A stretch of 64,000 nt of DNA from an uncultured Campylobacterales bacterium (GTDB lineage: Bacteria; Campylobacterota; Campylobacteria; Campylobacterales; Arcobacteraceae). Position 1 is the first letter of the stretch. Each line of letters opens with the position of its first letter. The position numbers and the translations under genes were made by a program. The notes beneath the pieces were generated by a model. The model was not told the DNA's origin. It did not search any database and saw only the letters and a list, made by a program, of their open reading frames with translations. Positions 29,043 through 37,300 of this stretch are shown here, piece after piece. Where the stretch lies: assembly GCA_947503785.1 (NCBI GenBank), contig CANNFB010000003.1:1-64000 (forward strand), given 5' to 3'.

Positions 29043-29873
29043 TTACAATATCTCATGTAAAGTATTTGCTTTCTTCATCCACTCTTTAAGTTCATCATAA
29101 TCTTGTTTTTCAACCATAATTCTTACTTTTTTCATATGATCTTCAAATAAATCAATTGATTTTAAAAGGTTTTCTCTATTTTGTTTAAAGATATCTGTCC
29201 ACATATCTGGACTTGATTTTGCAATTCTACTCATATCTTTAAATCCACCAGCTGCAAGTGCAATAATAGATTTAGGATCTTCATGTCCCATAACTGTATT
29301 TGCAAGAGAATATGAAATAACATGAGGTAAATGTGACATATAACATGCATGTATATCATGCTCATCTGAATCCATCACAATAATTCTCATTCCAATTGCT
29401 TGAAATACTTTAAAAGCTCTATTTACATGTATGTTTTCATTATCTTCAAGATTACATAAAACTACTGTTTTCCCTTCATATAAATCATCAATAGCAGCTT
29501 TTGGTCCAGATTTTTCTGTTCCTGTCATTGGGTGAGCTGCTATAAAATTTTTTCTAATAGATTTTGGAATATTATTAACAATAAAATTCTTTGTTGAACC
29601 TAAATCCATAATAGTTGTTTTCTCTTTAATATCAAGAAATTCAGGTAGTATTGAAATGATATTATCAACAGGTATTGCTAAAACAATCAAATCGCATTTT
29701 TCTATTAACTCTTTAATGTCAACTAATTCATCTACTAGATTTAATTCTTCAATCTCTTTTTTTGATTTTTCACTTCTTGCATAACCATAAACTTTTGTAG
29801 CTATTGCATATCTTTTTACAGCTTTTGCAAAAGAACCACCCATTAGTCCTAAACCAACTATTCCTATATTCAA
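29043..29873 (-). CDS. tyrA: prephenate dehydrogenase
   Basis: This 276-residue NAD(P)-dependent enzyme makes 4-hydroxyphenylpyruvate for tyrosine. It begins with the nucleotide-binding GIVGLGLMGGS motif and keeps the DLGSTK, AHPMTGTEKSGP and SHLPHV active-site stretches. No chorismate mutase or ACT domain is fused. An integrase gene ends 80 bp upstream of its start, so an element has inserted close to its promoter region. Confidence 0.93.
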   Translation of the reverse strand: MNIGIVGLGLMGGSFAKAVKRYAIATKVYGYARSEKSKKEIEELNLVDELVDIKELIEKCDLIVLAIPVDNIISILPEFLDIKEKTTIMDLGSTKNFIVNNIPKSIRKNFIAAHPMTGTEKSGPKAAIDDLYEGKTVVLCNLEDNENIHVNRAFKVFQAIGMRIIVMDSDEHDIHACYMSHLPHVISYSLANTVMGHEDPKSIIALAAGGFKDMSRIAKSSPDMWTDIFKQNRENLLKSIDLFEDHMKKVRIMVEKQDYDELKEWMKKANTLHEIL

Positions 29874-29953
29874 GATAACACCTTTTTTGTAAATTAATTT
29901 GAAGATTATATCTTAATATTTATTTAAACTAAATATCCCAATATAAGCTATGT

Positions 29954-30991
29954 CTAGACACACTGTGTCTTTTTTGAGTCTAAAAATGTTGTTTTTCTTC
30001 CTACTTTTGACCTAGGAATATACTTACTATATCTACTTTGTGTTATATCTGTGCTCTTGTGTCCAATCATATATGACACCCACATAAGATCTTCTTTATT
30101 CATTAGCATATTTGTAACGAAAGTATGTCTAGTTTGATATATATTTCTGTAGTCTAAAGAACAACTCTTTAATAAAATTTTCCAACGATAATATAAATCA
30201 CATGTTTGTTTAAAAATATCTCCACGTGGTTTATAAAATACATACTTCTTTAATCCAGTGATTTTTCTTTGATTGATAAGAAAATCTTCACATTGTGGCA
30301 ACATATCAATAATTCTGATGCTGCTCTTTGTCTTAGGAGATTGTATAAAACCTTTAGTAATAGTTTTATTAATATCAAGAGTGAAATTTTCAAAATCAAT
30401 ATCTTTCCATGTTAAAGCAAATATTTCACCCGAACGCATACCTGTATAAAATGCAATTCCTAAATAGTTTTTTAATACCATATCTTCTGAACTTGATAGT
30501 ATTAGTTTTACTTCATCTAAAGTAAATGGTTTCATTTCATAATCAGATTTTAAACTAGGTTTACTAACAAGAGGAATAATTGTAATATACTCTTCAATTG
30601 TTGCTATCTCAAAAGCACTTTTTAAAATTGTATGGCATATATTTAAAGTTGATTTATCAGTAAAAGTAGCGAAGTATTCAAATATTAATTTCTTTGTTAC
30701 ATCATTTACTTTTGTATCTTTAAAATATGTCTTGATTCTACTGTTAAATAAGCTCTCATAACTAATATAAGATGTTCTTTTGAGTGTAATCTCTTTTTCA
30801 AGTAAAACTCTTTCACAAAGCTCTATTAGTGTTGGAACTTTTGTATTAAGATTAAACTTTGTAAGAAACTCTTCATTCTTGTAATAGTTTTTAAAGAACT
30901 TTCTATTTTTTGGAGTATCAGCCATTTTAGTTGATAATCTCTTTTTTCCAATTCTTATATAAAGAACACCATTTCTATTATAAAAATTCAT
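29954..30991 (-). CDS. int: phage-type tyrosine recombinase (integrase)
   Basis: This 345-residue protein has an N-terminal arm/SAM-like DNA-binding part and a C-terminal catalytic domain. The active-site arginine is in TGMRSGEIFALTW, a lysine hairpin follows (TKTKSSIR), box II reads YQTRHTF, and the end GHKSTDITQSRYSKY supplies the late histidine and the nucleophilic tyrosine. It probably integrates and excises the element that runs to about 34.8 kb. Its start overlaps the preceding excisionase-like gene by four bases. The last codons overlap an AGACAC-ACT-GTGTCT-like palindrome at 29956-29970. Confidence 0.92.
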   Translation of the reverse strand: MNFYNRNGVLYIRIGKKRLSTKMADTPKNRKFFKNYYKNEEFLTKFNLNTKVPTLIELCERVLLEKEITLKRTSYISYESLFNSRIKTYFKDTKVNDVTKKLIFEYFATFTDKSTLNICHTILKSAFEIATIEEYITIIPLVSKPSLKSDYEMKPFTLDEVKLILSSSEDMVLKNYLGIAFYTGMRSGEIFALTWKDIDFENFTLDINKTITKGFIQSPKTKSSIRIIDMLPQCEDFLINQRKITGLKKYVFYKPRGDIFKQTCDLYYRWKILLKSCSLDYRNIYQTRHTFVTNMLMNKEDLMWVSYMIGHKSTDITQSRYSKYIPRSKVGRKTTFLDSKKTQCV

Positions 30992-31281
30992 TTGAATTTA
31001 TCCTTATCTTTTATAATAGCATTTGTAATAAATTCTATTTTAACCTTATTATCTTTAATATGTTTTTTATAATGTATATTTTCTTTTAATCTACCATCAT
31101 CAATCATATTATTAATACTGTTATATGATTTACCTAAATACCTCGCAACATCTATTTTTTTAATTAAATGTATTTCCGGTGTAATTATATTTTCTAAATC
31201 AATAACTTTTTCTCTTAATGAAGTTACTTCATTTAAAAGCTTTGGTATTAATTCTAAATATTCAAAAGCTGCATAATTCAT
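30988..31281 (-). CDS. excisionase-like DNA-binding protein
   Basis: A 97-residue protein with a short N-terminal coiled coil (about residues 10-32) and a winged-helix or MerR-like motif, KKIDVARYLGKSYNSINNMI, near residues 41-60. Small proteins of this form next to an integrase often act as excisionases or directionality factors. It overlaps the integrase start and lies 9 bases after the preceding gene. The function is inferred from position and motif. Confidence 0.65.
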   Translation of the reverse strand: MNYAAFEYLELIPKLLNEVTSLREKVIDLENIITPEIHLIKKIDVARYLGKSYNSINNMIDDGRLKENIHYKKHIKDNKVKIEFITNAIIKDKDKFK

Positions 31282-31290
31282 TTTATATCC

Positions 31291-31641
31291 TTAAAAGCTA
31301 AATTCAAAGTCATTTGTATAATCATTTAGAGATATAATATCTCCCTCAATATAACCTCTCTTAATTAATTCATTTTTAGCTAATCCATAATGTTTTAAAT
31401 CATAATCTTCAATATTTTCATTTCTATTTAAATATAAAGATAAAATTTTGTTATTTACATAAGTAATGATTTTTAAAAATCTTTCTGAACTAATTTTGTC
31501 TTGACCATGTAAAAGAATTGTAAGGTCAGCTAATTTAGTTAATGTCGCTATTTTGATATCTATTAATATATTTTTTACAGTATTTATAATTTGTTCTGTA
31601 AAATCGATACAAGTTTGAATCCAATTTTGAGAATGTTTCAT
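31291..31641 (-). CDS. hypothetical element protein
   Basis: A 116-residue, mostly helical protein with no recognised domain. Its ATG overlaps the stop of the 43-residue gene upstream (ATGA), and the excisionase-like gene follows after 9 bases, so it belongs to the integrase operon. No signal peptide or membrane segment is visible. Confidence 0.6.
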   Translation of the reverse strand: MKHSQNWIQTCIDFTEQIINTVKNILIDIKIATLTKLADLTILLHGQDKISSERFLKIITYVNNKILSLYLNRNENIEDYDLKHYGLAKNELIKRGYIEGDIISLNDYTNDFEFSF

Positions 31642-31769
31642 ATTAACCCTTTTGAATTACAAATTTTTGAATTTGTATTTATTGGATTTAATACATAGTT
31701 TTTTATTATATTTTGATAATTAGTTGTTTTTTGATAAAATGGAAAGTCAGACTGTTTGATTGATTGCAT
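31638..31769 (-). CDS. 43-residue first gene of the integrase operon
   Basis: The frame is open further upstream, but an AGGGG site 9-10 bases before the ATG at 31767-31769 argues for this start. The product begins MQSIKQSDFPFYQ. Its TGA overlaps the next ATG, which suggests translational coupling. Nothing is recognised in it. It may be a leader or a small regulator of the integrase operon. Confidence 0.5.
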   Translation of the reverse strand: MQSIKQSDFPFYQKTTNYQNIIKNYVLNPINTNSKICNSKGLI

Positions 31770-31810
31770 TTTGTTACCCCTAATAAATGGGATTCGATAA
31801 ATTGCTAACA

Positions 31811-31829
31811 GTATTTTATGACAAAATAC
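31811..31829. promoter_or_regulatory. candidate operator for the element repressor
   Basis: A perfect 7-bp inverted repeat, GTATTTT and AAAATAC with spacer ATGAC, lies between the divergent integrase operon and repressor gene. Phage-type repressors commonly bind such palindromes to control both promoters. Binding is inferred. Confidence 0.5.
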
Positions 31830-31867
31830 GATATACATCAAGACGAATTGAACTAAATGAGGATAAA

Positions 31868-32185
31868 ATGAGAAATATTGATGATGTTTTATCTAGACTA
31901 TACGATAAATTGGGATTTGACAAAGATAAAGAATTTTGTGAAAGGTACGATTTAAAGCAAAATACTCTTAGTACATGGAAGAAAAGGAATAGTATTCCTT
32001 ATGATTTAATAGCAAATATATCGCAAAATGAGAATATTTCATTAGATTATGTTTTAAATGGAAAAAAAGAAATTAAGTCAAATATTGATTATAAATCAGA
32101 GATAATTGATACATTAGAAGAACTAAATAACACACAACTTAAATATATCTATCATATAACAGAGGCTGAAAAGCTAAAATCTTAA
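31868..32185 (+). CDS. CI-like helix-turn-helix repressor of the element
   Basis: The start at 31868 is chosen because GAGGA lies just upstream and the resulting protein begins MRNIDDVLSRL, the usual start of a phage CI-type HTH domain. The 105 residues contain a helix-turn-helix near residues 18-50, with YDLKQNTLSTWKKRNSIPY. There is no S24 peptidase domain, so induction by RecA-stimulated self-cleavage is unlikely. It is divergent from the integrase operon and is probably its repressor. Confidence 0.8.
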   Translation: MRNIDDVLSRLYDKLGFDKDKEFCERYDLKQNTLSTWKKRNSIPYDLIANISQNENISLDYVLNGKKEIKSNIDYKSEIIDTLEELNNTQLKYIYHITEAEKLKS

Positions 32186-32314
32186 AAATAACAATTGTAT
32201 ATATTACATAATAACTTGTAAAATGTACAATTTAAAATCTTCTTATCCTAAAAATAATTAATTAAAATTTTAAATAATAATTAGTAAAATGAAATCTAGA
32301 AAGTTAATAAAGGT

Positions 32315-32572
32315 TTGCAATTGATTGAAGAGATATTTAAAGTAATATTTAGAGTTATAGCATTAATAATATTCAAATACTTTTTTTATATAGTAGGAGC
32401 AATAGTATTAAAACTACTTACAATAGGAAAATATCCCAATTTAAATGATTATTATGATGATTTTAAAGAAGACCCATTTGTAATTGTTTCTGATTCTGCA
32501 GTAGTCTCTGGCTTTGGAGTACTGATATTCTGCACAGCTTTCTTTTTCTTTCTTTATTATACTAACCCTTAA
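32315..32572 (+). CDS. small membrane protein in the element
   Basis: This 85-residue protein starts with TTG behind AAAGG. It has two hydrophobic segments, about residues 8-35 and 60-82. No family is recognised. It is the first of the plus-strand cargo genes, with a 20-bp gap to the next. A TTG six bases further on is an alternative start with better spacing. The 129 bases before it hold only AT-rich, promoter-like sequence. Confidence 0.5.
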   Translation: MQLIEEIFKVIFRVIALIIFKYFFYIVGAIVLKLLTIGKYPNLNDYYDDFKEDPFVIVSDSAVVSGFGVLIFCTAFFFFLYYTNP

Positions 32573-32592
32573 ATAAAATAAAAAGGATATAA

Positions 32593-32901
32593 ATGATTAA
32601 AAAACTACTAATAATAGTCATTGCTAGTACACTAACTTATGCAGGAAATCACAGTGCCACATTTAAAAGAAAGTCAGATGAAACTCAAAATCAATCAATT
32701 AGTGTTAGAGGAATAGTAACTGATATCTCAGAAAGAAGTAGATATATAAGAGTAAAAGTATCTTTAGATAATGGAAAAGATATAAAAGGATGAATCTCTA
32801 AAGAGAGTAGATTAAAAGAAAATGATAGAGTATATGGAAGATGTACTAATTATAAAAGTGGTGAATATAAGAATTGTTCATTAACTAGAACAAGATACTA
32901 A
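32593..32901 (+). pseudogene. secreted OB-fold-like protein broken by an in-frame TGA
   Basis: The gene has an AAAGGA site and a signal peptide (KKLLIIVIASTLTYA). A beta-rich region follows (SVRGIVTDISERSRYIRVKV, then SLDNGKDIKG) that resembles small OB-fold or SH3-like secreted domains. TGA at 32791-32793 stops the frame after 66 residues. Beyond it the same frame stays open for 35 codons to TAA, giving ISKESRLKENDRVYGRC and a tail. The stop sits where a tryptophan would be natural (KG-W-IS), so a TGG to TGA change is likely. Other genes here use TGG, so the code appears standard. Confidence 0.65.
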
Positions 32902-32915
32902 ATTTATTTGTAAAT

Positions 32916-33212
32916 ATGAAATACATATTATTAAGTTTATTACTATGCTTAAACCTTTCTGCAAGTTACAAAAGACTAGATAAACAACGTTTGAATATTA
33001 TAAGAAATATAATAGATAAAAGATTTACTAATGTTGATAAAATAAAAGGTAACACAAAAGTAGAATTAAAAATAAATAAAGATGGTATTGCTAACTATAG
33101 AATGATTGAAAAATCTAAAAATAAAAAGTTTAATGAAATTGTTTCAAACTTTATAAAAAAAGAAAACGGAAAATTTTATATTAAATTTTTAAATGAAAGA
33201 AAAAGATTATGA
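32916..33212 (+). CDS. small secreted TonB-C-like protein
   Basis: The 98-residue product has a signal peptide ending near LNLSAS and then a region resembling the C-terminal domain of TonB or TolA: KVELKINKDGIANYRMIEKS, then KNKKFNEIVSNFIKK. It has no membrane anchor or proline-rich linker, so it is not a complete TonB. It lies in the cargo of the integrated element, 14 bases after the broken gene. The domain call rests on pattern only. Confidence 0.5.
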   Translation: MKYILLSLLLCLNLSASYKRLDKQRLNIIRNIIDKRFTNVDKIKGNTKVELKINKDGIANYRMIEKSKNKKFNEIVSNFIKKENGKFYIKFLNERKRL

Positions 33213-33223
33213 AGAGAAGATAA

Positions 33224-34144
33224 ATGGAATTTAACGGAAATACATTAAAAATTAAAAATAGAATTTATGCGATTGATAATATTAAAAATGTTGAATATTC
33301 AGAAAAAATGATTAGATTTGTAATTATTACTATTCCTCTTATGTTTCTATTTGCCCCAATCTTTTTCTTCTATACAAATATATTTATGATTATACTATAT
33401 ATTTTATTATTTGGATTATCATTCGTAAAAATAAAACTATACAGTATTTTTATAGATAATACATATCAAGCAGCATTTAGTACTACTGATGAAAGTGATT
33501 TTATTGCATATAAAAAAGAACTTACTTATCATATGGAAAACAGACAACATAATATTGTTAAATCGAAAAAAATAAAAGATATTAAATCAATTGAAATATC
33601 TGAATCAGCAGAAGAATATAAGATAAGAAAACGAAAAGAAGCTTTTAACAAGAACTTAAAAAAGCAAGAAGAAATTTATAAGAATAAATATCAAGAAGTA
33701 AAACAAGAAGATATAAAAACTACTGATACTGAAGAGAAAAAAGAATCAAAACCTAGAATGTCAAATAAAAAGAAGAAAGAGAAAGGTGACGATTATGAAA
33801 AGAAAGTTGCAGGATATTATAAATTAGATGGCTATGATATTTATTTAAATGGTATAAAAAAAGATAGATTAGATGGTGGGATTGATGTTATATGTAAAAA
33901 AGATGATGAAGTTATATTAATACAATGTAAAAATTGGAATCATACTACAGGAAGAAAGATTACTCATACTCACATAAAAGAATTTCATAGTAATTGTATT
34001 AAGTATATAGACCAAGAAAATTTAGATAAAACAAATGTAAAATTAAAATACATAGTACCAAATATAAAAGTATTTAAAGCCTGTGCAATTAATATCTTTA
34101 GAGATGATTATTATAATTGCAGATATGAGATTTTAGAGTTTTAA
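33224..34144 (+). CDS. membrane-anchored Mrr-like restriction endonuclease
   Basis: This 306-residue protein has two membrane helices near residues 31-68, a charged coiled-coil linker (about 115-190) and a C-terminal PD-(D/E)xK nuclease domain of the Mrr_cat type. Putative active-site residues are E192, D221 (in LDGGIDVI), Q234 and K236 (in IQCKNW). Related proteins cut modified or foreign DNA. Membrane anchoring suggests action near the envelope, perhaps on incoming DNA. It is cargo of the integrase element. The substrate is unknown. Confidence 0.75.
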   Translation: MEFNGNTLKIKNRIYAIDNIKNVEYSEKMIRFVIITIPLMFLFAPIFFFYTNIFMIILYILLFGLSFVKIKLYSIFIDNTYQAAFSTTDESDFIAYKKELTYHMENRQHNIVKSKKIKDIKSIEISESAEEYKIRKRKEAFNKNLKKQEEIYKNKYQEVKQEDIKTTDTEEKKESKPRMSNKKKKEKGDDYEKKVAGYYKLDGYDIYLNGIKKDRLDGGIDVICKKDDEVILIQCKNWNHTTGRKITHTHIKEFHSNCIKYIDQENLDKTNVKLKYIVPNIKVFKACAINIFRDDYYNCRYEILEF

Positions 34145-34162
34145 AAAATATTAGGAATATAA

Positions 34163-34777
34163 ATGCCAACTAATTTAGACAAGCAAAGAAGAAATTTATT
34201 AATTTTAGAATCAATAATATTATTATTAGAACTTACAAATACAAAAGTTAAATGTATTCCTTTACCTTTATTAAAAGATATAGATATTGAAAAGTTAAGT
34301 TTTATGTGGATTACTTCTTACAATAATATTTTAATGTATATGCTTGTTTATTTTGGGTTTAGATTTATTGCACATTATATTGATAATAAAGATAGTAGTA
34401 ACAAAGTATCTATAAAAGATAATGTAATTAGAAGTAGGCCAAAAAATATTTTTGATAAATTAAAATCAATGTTTATAGATTTTTTATCCCTTATAGTTCA
34501 AACAAAAACTTATGATCTACTAATACCTATTGTTTTATTTATTGTAATCCTTTATGCATCATTCATAGAATCCTATTATAGTATTAGTTCTAAAAGTGTC
34601 CTTTTATTAGTGTTCTTAGGTTTTATACTTATACTTTTTTTTATGGGAATAATTGATTATTTTAAAAATAAAAACATAAAATATAACTATATAAAAAAAG
34701 ATGAGAATATTGTTAAATTAAGAGATAAATATAAAACAAAAAAAGTTTATTTAAATAATAGAAATAAAAGTGTATAA
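34163..34777 (+). CDS. multi-pass membrane protein of unknown function
   Basis: This 204-residue protein has hydrophobic segments near residues 45-65, 118-138 and 145-165, and a lysine-rich C-terminus. It follows the Mrr-like nuclease by 18 bases and may act with it. No family is recognised. It is the last gene of the element. The 276 bases that follow, before bamA, hold AT-rich promoter-like sequence. Confidence 0.55.
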   Translation: MPTNLDKQRRNLLILESIILLLELTNTKVKCIPLPLLKDIDIEKLSFMWITSYNNILMYMLVYFGFRFIAHYIDNKDSSNKVSIKDNVIRSRPKNIFDKLKSMFIDFLSLIVQTKTYDLLIPIVLFIVILYASFIESYYSISSKSVLLLVFLGFILILFFMGIIDYFKNKNIKYNYIKKDENIVKLRDKYKTKKVYLNNRNKSV

Positions 34778-35053
34778 AATTAAATATATTCATATTTATT
34801 TAATATCTTATACCTTTAATTAATAGAACTATTATTTCTTTTTATATTCTTATTAATTATGTGTTGTTTTTGTGTTAATAATTTGAAAGATTTTTAATGT
34901 TATTATCTCTCTAGTTAATTATAGTGATTATTACAAATGCTATAAACTAACCTTTTTATTGAAAAACAATCAAATATTAGGCAACTAACTATTAATATTT
35001 ATATAAAGTGAATTTAGATATATTATTGTTTAATTATGAAATTAAGGAAAGTC

Positions 35054-37300
35054 GTGAAAAATAAAGTAATCCTATTTTCTTTGGCATGTGCAACTGCACT
35101 ATGCGCAGATACAATACAATCTATAGAATATAATAATTTAAATAAGATATCTCAAAAAATAGTAGATGAAACACTTAATATGAAGCCAGGTGATGAACTC
35201 AACGATAAGAGAATAAATGATGCAATCAAAAAGTTTTATAAATTTGGCTATTTTGATGATATAGTTGTTATTAATGATAACGGTAAACTTCAACTGAACT
35301 TTAAAGAAAAACCTTCGATTGCAAACATTGATATTAAAGGTTATAAATCTAGAACAGATGATATAGAATCATTAAAAACAATGATTAAACTTAAAAAAGG
35401 TTCAATGTATACTGAAAAAAGAGTTAAAGATGCAAAAAAAGTATTATTAGACCTTTTAGAAAATGATGGATATATTAATTCTGTTGTTGAAACAGAAATT
35501 GAAACAATAAATGAACACTCTTTAAAACTTACATTTAATGTAAATAAAGGTGATGAAATTATTATTAAAAAAGCAAATTATTATGGTTCTAATGAATTAG
35601 ATCAAGATGATTTTGATAATGTTACAGCAAATAAAGAAAAAGAAATAGCTTCATGGTGGTTTGGTCAAAATGATGGTGAAGTTAAAATTGATCAATTAAA
35701 ATATGATGCAAGAAGAATAAATGAATTATATTTTGAAAAAGGATATCTTGATGCACAAGTTAAAGAACCTTTCTTAAATATTGACTTTGCTTCAAATCAA
35801 GCTGACTTAGATTTCTTTATAAATGAAGGTACTAAATATATTACAAATGATATTAAAGTTTATGTGGATTCTTCAATTGTAGATGCAAAAGATATTTATC
35901 CAGAATTAGATTTAATTATTGGAAATACTTTTAATATTAAAAAACTTAGACGTGATCAAGCTTATATTAAAACACAAGTAGCAAACAAAGGTTATGCTTT
36001 TGCTGAAGTAAAGTTCGATGTTAAAAAAGATACAAAAAATTCTAAAGTTGATATTACATATAATGTAATACCAGGTAAAAAAGTTTATATAAATGATGTG
36101 AAAATTTCAGGAAACTCTAGAACACTAGATAGAGTAATTAGAAGAGATGTATATTTAGCTCCTGGAGATTTATACAGTGAAACAGATTTTACGGATACTA
36201 AATCAAAGTTAGGTAGATCATCATATTTTGAAAAAGTTAAAGTTGAACAAAAAAGAGTAACAGAAGATAAGATTGATATCTTAATTGAAGTAGTTGAAGC
36301 AGCAACAGGAGCACTAACTCTTGGTGGTGGATACGGTTCTTATGATAAGATAATGGTTAGTGGTTCTGTTAAAGACTCAAATGTATTTGGTTCAGGTTTA
36401 GGTGTTGGAATTAGTGCTGACTTATCGGCTAACAAGAGTGCCTTTTCTGTAAATTTAAGTAACCCAGCAATTAATGATAGTAAATTTAGTGGTGATATAG
36501 AAGCTCATAATACTGATAGTGAAATTAGTAGAACGGTATATGATTTAGATAAAAATACTAAAGGTTTCTCAGTTGGTGTTGGTCGAGAAATTCTTAGAAA
36601 TTTAAGAGGTGGATTAAGATACAAACTTGATTTTATAAAAGAAGAATATACATACGAAGATACTTCAACTGTTCCTGATGCAAAACGGTTTAAAGATGCA
36701 GATTATATATCAAGTTCATTAACTCCATATTTAAGCTTTGATAATACAGATAATTATCAATTACCAAGAGAAGGTATTAAATCTGGAACTTCTTTAGAGT
36801 ATGCAGGTGTTGGTGGAGATTCTAAATATTTAAAATCAAGTACATATTTCAAATACTTTAATAGTTTAAATGATTATGCTGAATTAGATTGGATTTTTAG
36901 ATTTAGAACGAAAGTAAGTGTTTTAATTGATAATGGACAAATAAACCAAGGTGACTCATTATACTTAGGTGGAGTAAAAAGTTTAAGAGGATACTCTTCT
37001 TATGCATTCCCTGCAAATAATGATGGATATGTTACTGAACCATATAAAAGATCTTGGGCAAACTCTATTGAAATGAGTTTCCCTTTAATTCCTAATGCTA
37101 AAATGAGATGGGCATTATTCTATGATTATGGAATGATTGGTGAAGATAACTTTAGTGATATTGCAAGATCAAGTACAGGTGCTGTTTTAGAATGGATTTC
37201 TCCGCTTGGACCATTACAATTAATCTTTGCAAAAGCTTTAGATGCTAAGCCTGAAGATGAAACTTCTACATTTGAATTCTCACTTGGGAGTAGTTTCTAA
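35054..37300 (+). CDS. bamA: BamA, outer-membrane protein assembly factor
   Basis: BamA inserts beta-barrel proteins into the outer membrane. The protein has a signal peptide (ending ATALCA), five POTRA-type repeats and a C-terminal 16-strand barrel with the lid motif FxGGVxSLRGY-like YLGGVKSLRGYSSYAF and a terminal phenylalanine. The frame is open from ATG at 35036, but GTG at 35054 has AAGGA five bases upstream and gives a cleaner signal peptide, so it is preferred (748 residues). The stop overlaps the mqnC start (TAATG). Confidence 0.94.
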   Translation: MKNKVILFSLACATALCADTIQSIEYNNLNKISQKIVDETLNMKPGDELNDKRINDAIKKFYKFGYFDDIVVINDNGKLQLNFKEKPSIANIDIKGYKSRTDDIESLKTMIKLKKGSMYTEKRVKDAKKVLLDLLENDGYINSVVETEIETINEHSLKLTFNVNKGDEIIIKKANYYGSNELDQDDFDNVTANKEKEIASWWFGQNDGEVKIDQLKYDARRINELYFEKGYLDAQVKEPFLNIDFASNQADLDFFINEGTKYITNDIKVYVDSSIVDAKDIYPELDLIIGNTFNIKKLRRDQAYIKTQVANKGYAFAEVKFDVKKDTKNSKVDITYNVIPGKKVYINDVKISGNSRTLDRVIRRDVYLAPGDLYSETDFTDTKSKLGRSSYFEKVKVEQKRVTEDKIDILIEVVEAATGALTLGGGYGSYDKIMVSGSVKDSNVFGSGLGVGISADLSANKSAFSVNLSNPAINDSKFSGDIEAHNTDSEISRTVYDLDKNTKGFSVGVGREILRNLRGGLRYKLDFIKEEYTYEDTSTVPDAKRFKDADYISSSLTPYLSFDNTDNYQLPREGIKSGTSLEYAGVGGDSKYLKSSTYFKYFNSLNDYAELDWIFRFRTKVSVLIDNGQINQGDSLYLGGVKSLRGYSSYAFPANNDGYVTEPYKRSWANSIEMSFPLIPNAKMRWALFYDYGMIGEDNFSDIARSSTGAVLEWISPLGPLQLIFAKALDAKPEDETSTFEFSLGSSF

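Noticed and set aside
33204-33249. A second possible TGA read-through, at the end of the TonB-C-like gene
   Set aside because: Only about 11 codons follow the stop, and they overlap the ribosome site and start of the next gene. Normal termination is simpler, and TGG is used for Trp in neighbouring genes, so recoding of TGA is not supported.
29874-35053. Flanking direct repeats for the integrase element
   Set aside because: Only a loose similarity (AATTTGAAGATT near 29900 and AATTTGAAAGATT near 34880) was seen. It is too imperfect and too AT-rich to call att sites.
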